Positions 57,075 to 64,000 of a DNA stretch of 64,000 nt are shown here, piece by piece (within the stretch, counting starts at the first letter, position 1; every line of letters starts with the position of its first letter). Position numbers and translations under genes: made by a program. The notes beneath the pieces were generated by a model. The model was not told the origin of the DNA. It ran no database searches and saw nothing but the letters and a program-made list of their open reading frames with translations. The stretch covers positions 2,418,001-2,482,000 of the forward strand of contig CP082230.1 of assembly GCA_019856515.1 (NCBI GenBank), read 5' to 3'. Source of the DNA: Prolixibacteraceae bacterium (GTDB lineage: Bacteria > Bacteroidota > Bacteroidia > Bacteroidales > Prolixibacteraceae).

Positions 57075-60000
57075 CTAATGGTTAAAATCCTTACGATTAC
57101 GATCTAGGCTCTCAAGAAAAGATGGAAATACCCACAACAACAACGGTAACCCCACTACAAAACCACCAATGACAGCCACAGCCAATGGTTGCTGCATTTG
57201 TGCACCTAAACCAACACCTAAAGCCAATGGCATCAACGCCAAAATCGCTCCTATTGCCGTCATCAACTTTGGCCTAATACGTAATGCTATCGCATAATGA
57301 ATAGCATGAGATACACTATTGTTCTGTTTTAAATTTGCTTGGTATTGATAAGCAGTAAAAATCGCATTCTCTGCGATGATACCTACAATCATGATAATCC
57401 CAGTATAACTACTTACATTTAAAGGAATAGCGAAAGTCCACAAAGCAATTAAAGAGCCACATATTCCTAACATCGAAATTAATATAATTAAAAGTGAAAG
57501 AGTCCATCTTCGAAACAAAAATAGCAACACTGTAAAGACCAATAATACCGCAAAAACAAGTATCTGTGTCAACTCCTTGAAAGATTGCTGTTGCTCTTTA
57601 TATGCACCACCATATACAATCTGATAGCCTTTGGGAAGCATCACATTTTGTGCTACCTGATAACGTATTTCACTCATCACACTCCCCAAATCACGACCAT
57701 CTAACCTAGCAGTAACACGTATGACTGACTTTAAATCCTCTCTCTGTTGTTCCATCTCTCCAGAAATAACCTCCACTTTCGAAAAGTAACTTACAGTTCG
57801 GTAGCTTCCGTTAGATAGATAAATTGGGGAATCTAATACTCTATCTAAACTATTGCTACTATAGTCTGTATTTCGAAGTAGAATCTTACGCATCTGCTCC
57901 CCATCCTGTATCTGACCAATCTGCAAACCACTAGCAATAGCAACCTGTGTTGGAGAGGGAGTAGGGATGTCTGCATGAATACCAACAGCCAACCCTTCAA
58001 CTAATGATTGCAACTGATTCTGAAATTGTAACGGTGTAAGACCATACTCAGCCAACCTATCTTGATTAGGAATAAACAAGAAAGAGGGGCCAGCAGTAAC
58101 CAATCCATTATCGATATCAACAACTCCATCCACCCCCTGCAAAACATGCTCCACTTTTTGTGCATAATCTTTCAAATCGGCATAGTTGTCACCAAAAATC
58201 TTCACCTCCACTGGCTCTGAAGTGCTCATCAAATCGCCCAATAGGTCTGCAATACGTTGTCCAAAAGATATCTTCAATATGGGTACCGAAAGACTAATAT
58301 CTCTACGCAACTCATTAATAACCTCCTCTGTCGTCTTTTCATGACCACTCTTTAACTGTATCGAATAGTCCCCAAAGTTAGGTGGTACTGTGCGTATAGA
58401 CATCTTCATTCCTGTTCTTCTAGAATAGGTTGCAATCTGATCATTAGACATGATAATGGTCTCCATCTGTCGACACAATCTATCGGTCTCTTGCACACTA
58501 GTCCCTGGGGGAGAATAGTAGTCCAAAACAATTGAACCTTCATCTAAATCAGGAAGAAAACCCTGCGATACATGACCATAAGAGTACCAAGCACCCCCCA
58601 ACAAGAGAACAACAAAACTTAAAGCCAAAACTGGATACTTAAAGATATTAGTCAACCAATCTAACTGATGCTCCTTCTCCTCCTGTCCTCTTTTATGAAC
58701 CGACACCTTCGCATGATAACCAATAACCAAATGCAACACAGGAAGTAAAAGCCATGTGACTAAAAAGGATACAACCATTGTGATCTGCATGGTATCAGAG
58801 AGCTCTTTGAAAAAAGAGCCTGCCAATCCACTCATCAATCGAAAAGGGAAATGGATGACTATAGTAGCCAATGAAGAAGCGATCATCGCAGGAAACAACA
58901 TCTTTATCGACTTGCTCACCACCCTATAACGACTATGGTTAGGATGCTCCTCATGGGTTCTATAGATCTGCTCTATAATAACAATTGCATCATCGATAAT
59001 CAAACCTACAGATGCTGCAATGGCCCCCAAAGACATAATATTAATCGATATACCAACCAGATATAAAACCAAAAAAGTAAAGGCAACAGTAACAGGTATC
59101 GTCAATAGAACAACTAAACTCGCTCGCCATGATCGTAAAAAAAAGAACATCACGATAATAGCGAGTAGAAGCCCCTCATAAATGGTCTCCATAACACTAC
59201 TGATACTATCATTCACAAAAGCACTTTGATTATAGTAAGGCTTAAGGTGAAAACCACTAGGCAACTGTTTGGCAACCTCTTCGGATTTAGCCTCTACCTC
59301 TTGTGCAAAGTCTAATAAATTAATCCCTGGTTGCTTAATTAGGTCAATAATAAGTGCCTTGTGTCCATTGGCATTTACCTCCGTAAACTCTTCAGAAGGC
59401 TTCACTCTCACAGTGGCAATATCTTTAAGACAAACAACTTCTATTCCTCTCTTAACAATAGGGGTATCCATCAAATCATCAACACCTTGCACCCGGGTGT
59501 CTGTCAGTGTCAAATATATCCTATTCGAATGTGCTATTTGACCATCCGATGCTACAAAATTAGTATTGTTAAATGCATCAATAATAGCTTGGGGGCCTAT
59601 CTGCATTTGAGCCATTCTATCAGCCTTTGGAATAATCACATACTCCTTCGATCGCCCGCCCTTAATCACAACATTGGCCATCCCTTTCACTTGTGATAAC
59701 AAAGGACGAACCACTAAATTAGCTTGATCTTTTAATGCAATTTGATCATTCCCATCATGCTCTAAAGTAAAGCCAAAAACAGGAAACGTCGATTGGTTTA
59801 CCGCCTCTACTGTGGTGATTACATCCACAGGAAAAAAACTCCTTATCTCATTTATTCGACTCTCTATCTCTAACTTCTTTTGGTAAGTATCCGTACCCCA
59901 ATCCATAAATATATCGATCACTGCACTACCCCTACTTGTATTGCTCTTCACGATAGTAACCCCTTGCACCTTCTTCACTGCACTCTCTACTGGCTTAGTG

Positions 60001-60185
60001 ACAGTGATCATCATACGATCCACAGGCAGTTGTCCTGCATCAATAACCACAGCAACACGAGGAAATTGAACCTCAGGAAACAAATTAGTTTTCATCTTCG
60101 ATAACGAGAATGCACCTGCAATCAACAACAAAACCCCTACAAAGAGTATCGGTTTCGTTAGAATCTGATAATAACTCTTTTTCAT
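57075..60185 (-). CDS. RND-family efflux pump inner-membrane subunit
   Basis: The 1036-residue pump has the twelve-helix RND layout: N-terminal helix, large periplasmic loops (about 33-330 and 550-860), and two six-helix bundles. The proton relay in TM4 is GLIIDDAIVIIE (two Asp near 398-402), as in multidrug HAE pumps rather than the single Asp of metal-type pumps. It ends after a VGLPLLLWVFPSF helix, with a short tail. With TolC-like and adaptor genes directly upstream, it should export drugs, detergents or lipids across both membranes. The three genes are spaced 17 and 19 bases, one operon. Substrate unknown. Confidence 0.93.
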   Translation of the reverse strand: MKKSYYQILTKPILFVGVLLLIAGAFSLSKMKTNLFPEVQFPRVAVVIDAGQLPVDRMMITVTKPVESAVKKVQGVTIVKSNTSRGSAVIDIFMDWGTDTYQKKLEIESRINEIRSFFPVDVITTVEAVNQSTFPVFGFTLEHDGNDQIALKDQANLVVRPLLSQVKGMANVVIKGGRSKEYVIIPKADRMAQMQIGPQAIIDAFNNTNFVASDGQIAHSNRIYLTLTDTRVQGVDDLMDTPIVKRGIEVVCLKDIATVRVKPSEEFTEVNANGHKALIIDLIKQPGINLLDFAQEVEAKSEEVAKQLPSGFHLKPYYNQSAFVNDSISSVMETIYEGLLLAIIVMFFFLRSWRASLVVLLTIPVTVAFTFLVLYLVGISINIMSLGAIAASVGLIIDDAIVIIEQIYRTHEEHPNHSRYRVVSKSIKMLFPAMIASSLATIVIHFPFRLMSGLAGSFFKELSDTMQITMVVSFLVTWLLLPVLHLVIGYHAKVSVHKRGQEEKEHQLDWLTNIFKYPVLALSFVVLLLGGAWYSYGHVSQGFLPDLDEGSIVLDYYSPPGTSVQETDRLCRQMETIIMSNDQIATYSRRTGMKMSIRTVPPNFGDYSIQLKSGHEKTTEEVINELRRDISLSVPILKISFGQRIADLLGDLMSTSEPVEVKIFGDNYADLKDYAQKVEHVLQGVDGVVDIDNGLVTAGPSFLFIPNQDRLAEYGLTPLQFQNQLQSLVEGLAVGIHADIPTPSPTQVAIASGLQIGQIQDGEQMRKILLRNTDYSSNSLDRVLDSPIYLSNGSYRTVSYFSKVEVISGEMEQQREDLKSVIRVTARLDGRDLGSVMSEIRYQVAQNVMLPKGYQIVYGGAYKEQQQSFKELTQILVFAVLLVFTVLLFLFRRWTLSLLIILISMLGICGSLIALWTFAIPLNVSSYTGIIMIVGIIAENAIFTAYQYQANLKQNNSVSHAIHYAIALRIRPKLMTAIGAILALMPLALGVGLGAQMQQPLAVAVIGGFVVGLPLLLWVFPSFLESLDRNRKDFNH

Positions 60186-60204
60186 CTTCTTCCTCCCTTT
60201 ACCC

Positions 60205-61128
60205 TTATTGATTTGTTATTCTAACACGCTTTCCACCTTCCAAACCATAAGAACCTACGGTTACAAAACGTGCCTCTTTATTAAATATCGGTGAAATAAT
60301 CTCCACATCTTTACTATCACGACGACCTAGTTGAACCTCATGCTTGGTTACAGTATAATCGACATCAACCGTAAAAATCCAACTCTTCGTTAAATCATCC
60401 GAACTTTGAACCGCTGACTTTGGAAGAATTAATACAGAAGAGTCCCGCTGATTCACAATTTCAGTGACCAAACGGATACCCTCAGGAACATAAAGTGCTT
60501 TTACCGGTTTTGTAACATAGGTAATATTTTGAGTCACTGCATTTGCTATTGGCAATATTGACTCAACGACAACCCTTGTTCTCTCCCCGTTAGGCATTAC
60601 AACACGCAAAACACTCTTAGGTCCAATATCAGATAAAATATTAAAAGGAACCTCCGTCAAGAAACGCAACGAAGTTGTTTTAGTGATACCGCACAAAAGC
60701 GTACCCATAGCGATATACCCTCCAGGTTCACTTACTACAAAATTAGATACTACACCATTAAATGGGGATCTTACAATATAATCTTCCACACTATAACCCA
60801 ACCTCTTCTTGGTCTTCTCATCCAAGACACTGCTCTCCAACTGCTTAATCTTATAAAGCACATCCCCTCTCTTAACATAGGCTCCTAAATGAATATTAAC
60901 CTCCGATACATACCCCGCAATTGGTGTCTTTAAATTCTCTCTCTTTAAATATTTCGAATTTGAAATAATAGGAGTTATTGAAGGAATCACTCCCTGTCGA
61001 TAATTTACAACTTGAATAGCAGTGGTCGTAATAGCCTCCTTTTCAGAAGATTTCTCCTTTTTTGCTTCAGTACAACTCGACAACAAATAGATAAGAGATA
61101 GGAGCGAAACAAAGTAATATCTGTTCAT
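60205..61128 (-). CDS. RND efflux periplasmic adaptor lipoprotein
   Basis: From MNRYYF (61128) the protein has 307 residues with lipobox LLSSC at Cys19; a longer frame reaches 61158. A lipoyl/barrel-sandwich domain follows (PIAGYVSEVNIHLGAYVKRGDVLYKI and IVRSPFNGVVSNFVVSEPGGY), then a beta-barrel and a membrane-proximal domain with LPKSAVQSSDDLTKSWIFTV. The coiled-coil hairpin between lipoyl halves is very short, about 15-25 residues. It bridges the pump and the outer-membrane channel. Gene order is TolC, adaptor, pump, as usual in Bacteroidota. Confidence 0.9.
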   Translation of the reverse strand: MNRYYFVSLLSLIYLLSSCTEAKKEKSSEKEAITTTAIQVVNYRQGVIPSITPIISNSKYLKRENLKTPIAGYVSEVNIHLGAYVKRGDVLYKIKQLESSVLDEKTKKRLGYSVEDYIVRSPFNGVVSNFVVSEPGGYIAMGTLLCGITKTTSLRFLTEVPFNILSDIGPKSVLRVVMPNGERTRVVVESILPIANAVTQNITYVTKPVKALYVPEGIRLVTEIVNQRDSSVLILPKSAVQSSDDLTKSWIFTVDVDYTVTKHEVQLGRRDSKDVEIISPIFNKEARFVTVGSYGLEGGKRVRITNQ

Positions 61129-61145
61129 TATGATACTTTTTATAG

Positions 61146-62426
61146 TTACCAATTCCAATAGTTATATGTATTTATCAACTGCTTTCTTTCCACCATTAAA
61201 TCCGATAATTTAACTTGCAACGAAGCCATCTCTCTGAGTAGAAGAATATATTCCATTACCGTTCTCGAACCAATAGCCAATTCATGCTGATATACATTCA
61301 TCAAATCCCCGTACTCTATCAATTGATTTTCCAACAACCCGATACGTCGATTACAACTCGTAAGATCTCCATTAACCTGAACAATATGATTCATATGTTG
61401 TACCATAAAACTACGCTTCTCAAAGCCAACCATATCCTCTTGAATATCTACGGTTCTCTGGTGATACTTCAACTGTTTACCATCAAAAATATTCCATGAA
61501 AGAGTTACCCCAAAATCCATCCCAACATTCTTATAAATACTTCTTCCATAAATCCCATTAAGTCCCATTGAAGCATTTAAATTTAACTGTGGCATATAAG
61601 GCAACTTCATCTTCTGTTTCTGAATCTCTAATGATCTAATTTGAAGATCGTAGAGATGTGTAAACTGTGTCAAGCCCTCAAACTCACTCTTATGCATTAA
61701 TGGAACAGTTAAAACAACCTTCGAACTATCCATAATACCGCATAACATTCGTAGTTGAGTCAATGAATTATAATATAAGCCTCTCTCCAACTCTTGCTGC
61801 TCTTTAATCGTTGTAGACTCTATCGCCAATCTCGAAATATCCGAAGGCTTGCAAAGAGACTGCTGTGACAACCGTTCCAATACCGCCTTATTCGAACGCA
61901 ATAACCTCAATATCCCATCTAAATGATCGGATCTTTGTTGATGCATATATGCGAACAAATAAGCGTCCACAACCAATTTCTTTAGATCATGAGATGATAA
62001 CGTTATATTTTGATTATTGATATCCGTTTGATTATTGATTCCATCAATTTCAATCCCCAACTTCTTACTGTTCAACAACGGTTGACTTATCGAAACAAGT
62101 GATTGATAAGAAACACCATCTGTTACAGCCGTATCAAACCCCCAATAGTTATTATTAGATGGACTAAAGCTCAACGATGTTTTTCCTCCTTCCATAGCCA
62201 ACACAGGTGCTGCCACAATATTCCCCTGCAACCCTATTTTAGGCTTCCGATATAGAGCATATACTGATTTTACACGAAGCTCATTTTGCCTATTCCCACT
62301 CCGATATCCCTCTAATACAGGACTATTAATCATCGCCTCCTGCAAATAGTAATCAAGACTATTCTGTGCATGTGCAGCCCCATAAAACAAAAAGAACCCA
62401 CACACTATTAAAACCCAATGTTTCAT
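61146..62426 (-). CDS. TolC-family outer-membrane channel
   Basis: From MKHWVL (62426) the protein has 426 residues; a longer frame from 62447 adds seven. A signal peptide (1-21, ending AAHAQ) precedes paired long helical repeats typical of OEP/TolC proteins: LDYYLQEAMINSPVLEGYRS in the first half, LDGILRLLRSNKAVLERLS, then YDLQIRSLEIQKQKMKLPYMPQL in the second half. It forms a trimeric channel that completes the efflux route. It leads the operon; the adaptor gene starts 17 bases after its stop. Confidence 0.9.
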   Translation of the reverse strand: MKHWVLIVCGFFLFYGAAHAQNSLDYYLQEAMINSPVLEGYRSGNRQNELRVKSVYALYRKPKIGLQGNIVAAPVLAMEGGKTSLSFSPSNNNYWGFDTAVTDGVSYQSLVSISQPLLNSKKLGIEIDGINNQTDINNQNITLSSHDLKKLVVDAYLFAYMHQQRSDHLDGILRLLRSNKAVLERLSQQSLCKPSDISRLAIESTTIKEQQELERGLYYNSLTQLRMLCGIMDSSKVVLTVPLMHKSEFEGLTQFTHLYDLQIRSLEIQKQKMKLPYMPQLNLNASMGLNGIYGRSIYKNVGMDFGVTLSWNIFDGKQLKYHQRTVDIQEDMVGFEKRSFMVQHMNHIVQVNGDLTSCNRRIGLLENQLIEYGDLMNVYQHELAIGSRTVMEYILLLREMASLQVKLSDLMVERKQLINTYNYWNW

Positions 62427-62838
62427 ACAAAAACCATCTAATGTCAACGCATATAATATTAATATCAGCTAATATAAAATTGAATTCTGTAGAAAATTTG
62501 AATCCCTAAAATCAAAAATATACTAGATATATTTTTCTATCATAGTTAAAACAAGTAATCCCACTTTGAAATATCTAAAGCAGCATAAACAGAAAGAGGG
62601 GTAAAGATCTACGCTTTACCCCTATTTTCTATTTATGATCACGATGATCTGTTGTTACCATGAAACAGTAGTTCCAAACATTAAGTATTGATCTAATTGT
62701 ATTTTGAAATAAGCGATTATGCTTCCAAATATATTTTGTTTTTACAAGACTTGAAATTTAACTATCGGTGATATTTCTTCGCTACCTATAAACAATAAAG
62801 AACGCAAGGATATAACTCATTTAGATATTCAATTGATA
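62427..62838. other. Intergenic region between TolC and sulfatase genes
   Basis: These 412 bases hold the terminator of the sulfatase gene (62599-62623) and the promoter region of the efflux operon, in which no clear element was seen. No gene. Confidence 0.55.
62599..62623 (-). terminator. Terminator-like hairpin after the sulfatase gene
   Basis: GGGGTAAAG pairs with CTTTACCCC over a 7-base loop. It is 216 bases beyond the sulfatase stop on the minus strand, followed there by TCTTTCTG. It also has a T-rich side on the plus strand. Confidence 0.6.
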
Positions 62839-64000
62839 TTATTTACTATGGACAATCGAATTATATGTCTGCACCATTGCATCTAACTTCTCTTTATTCT
62901 TTGTCGCCAGATTAACTTGCTGATGAATATCGTCTTTCAAATTATATAGCTGATACTCCTTTGAATTTCCTAACTCAATATTAACATTCTTATTGATCGC
63001 AGCTCCTTTATGTGGTGGAATCATTACCCAATCTCCTTCCTCATAGGCTGTTCGAGTAAAAGCCTCTAGAACCAATCCCTTTCGCCCATCGTCACTCTTC
63101 CCTAAAAGAGCACCTAGAATATCCTTACTATCTTTACCTCTGATATCACTTCCAACAAAGTGGGCAAATGATGACATTAAATCCACTTGACAAACCAATG
63201 CATTAGATACTTTTGGCTCTATCTTACCTTTCCAATAACAGATAAATGGTACACGAGTACCCGCCTCATACAAACTATATTTCCCTCCTCGATAAGGTCC
63301 TGTAGCCTTGTGATTACCATTAAGTTCTACCGCCTGATCCTTATATCCATCATTTAAAACAGGACCATTATCACTCGAAAGAACAATTAATGTATTCTCT
63401 AAAAGATGTTTCTCTTTTAAATGCTTAATAAACTCTCCAACGCACCAATCGGCCTCAAGAATGACATCACCACGAGCCCCTAAACCCGATTTTCCAACAA
63501 AACGTGGGCTTGGTGTACGAGGTACATGAGGCTGTTGTAATGCATAATATAAAAAGAATGGTTCATCTTTATGATTATCTACATACGCTTTAGCCTTCGC
63601 AAGAAAATGATCTGCCATCTCTTCATCTTTCCAATGAGCAGCTTTTCCACCTTTCATAAAGCCAATACGAGGAATCCCGTTTACAATGGTATTGTTATGT
63701 CCATGATGCCATTCTAGTTTTAACATCTCAGGATTATTCTTTCCTGTGGGTTGTCCATCAAAGTTATGTTTATATGATATCGATATAGGATCATTGGGGT
63801 CCAAATTATCCACATGATCATTCTCAATATAGACAGTAGGAACTCTATCCTGTGTCGCTGCCATAATATAAGAATCATCAAATCCGACTTCATTAGGTCC
63901 TGGCTTAATCTCCTTATTCCAATCAAGATCTCCTGCTCCAAGACCCAAATGCCACTTACCAACAATTCCTGTATGATAACCTGCGGTCTTTAACATCTTA
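62839..64000 (-). CDS. Secreted sulfatase, N-terminus outside window
   Basis: The frame is open to the right edge, so only the last 387 residues are seen. They show GKWHLG (the metal/substrate Lys-Trp-His of type I sulfatases), QQPHVPRTPSPRF, LSSDNGP (metal-binding Asp-Asn), GPYRGGKYSLYEAGTRVPF and a C-terminal YNLKDDIHQQVNLA segment. The catalytic Cys/Ser-x-Pro-x-Arg motif, normally near residue 70-90, and the signal peptide lie outside. Such enzymes remove sulfate esters from polysaccharides or steroids in the periplasm, consistent with a marine glycan degrader. Its subfamily and substrate cannot be determined from this part. Confidence 0.93.
   Translation of the reverse strand, partial: KMLKTAGYHTGIVGKWHLGLGAGDLDWNKEIKPGPNEVGFDDSYIMAATQDRVPTVYIENDHVDNLDPNDPISISYKHNFDGQPTGKNNPEMLKLEWHHGHNNTIVNGIPRIGFMKGGKAAHWKDEEMADHFLAKAKAYVDNHKDEPFFLYYALQQPHVPRTPSPRFVGKSGLGARGDVILEADWCVGEFIKHLKEKHLLENTLIVLSSDNGPVLNDGYKDQAVELNGNHKATGPYRGGKYSLYEAGTRVPFICYWKGKIEPKVSNALVCQVDLMSSFAHFVGSDIRGKDSKDILGALLGKSDDGRKGLVLEAFTRTAYEEGDWVMIPPHKGAAINKNVNIELGNSKEYQLYNLKDDIHQQVNLATKNKEKLDAMVQTYNSIVHSK

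Overview
The window looks like a chromosomal segment of an AT-rich member of the Bacteroidota, probably a marine, Marinilabiliales-like polysaccharide degrader. The placement is an inference. It rests on SusC/SusD genes with a one-protein hybrid two-component regulator (HTCS), several TonB-dependent receptors with carboxypeptidase-like N-terminal domains, an ECF sigma/FecR pair, DUF4249 and DUF349 proteins, Bacteroidota-type promoters (TTG, about 20 nt, TAnnTTTG) and few recognisable Shine-Dalgarno sequences.

Layout. 1-7.1 kb: two paralogous outer-membrane receptors on the minus strand (the first cut by the window edge) flank a plus-strand YejM/PbgA-like inner-membrane sulfatase-fold protein. 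7.1-8.0 kb: a gene-free, MITE-like imperfect palindrome with 18-bp terminal inverted repeats and an 11-bp minisatellite. 8.0-12.0 kb (plus): a GT4 glycosyltransferase, a bifunctional RelA/SpoT protein and a Fur-family regulator. 12.4-23.3 kb (minus): an exported regulatory-domain protein, then susD, susC, a possible 37-residue membrane peptide and an HTCS, forming the core of a polysaccharide-utilization locus without enzymes beside it. 23.5-30.7 kb: purT, a B12-type radical SAM protein, an acyl-CoA synthetase with a small membrane protein, a CAT-fold acetyltransferase and a YccF protein. 30.8-37.3 kb: housekeeping genes (pyrG-yidC, a DUF349 protein, trmD). 37.4-41.5 kb: an AraC-family regulator, a large exported protein of likely six-hairpin type, and an MTA/SAH-nucleosidase-like protein.

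41.5-47.5 kb is gene-sparse. It holds a 55-residue orphan gene, a DEAD-box helicase, a nested inverted repeat, an unrecognised membrane-anchored protein and a LytTR-only regulator. 47.5-52.4 kb (minus) is a sigma factor - FecR - TonB receptor - DUF4249 lipoprotein operon, a transenvelope signalling and uptake unit. 52.8-54.3 kb has an orphan lipoprotein and a small beta-barrel. 54.9-62.4 kb (minus) carries a sensor kinase/response regulator pair and a tripartite RND efflux operon (TolC, adaptor, pump). The window ends inside a secreted sulfatase.

No CRISPR array, rRNA, tRNA, prophage or intact transposase was seen. The best candidates for something undescribed are the palindromic minisatellite element (7302-7719), the YejM-like protein with metal ligands kept, the orphan small genes (19062-19175, 42514-42681) and the 45115 protein/LytTR pair.
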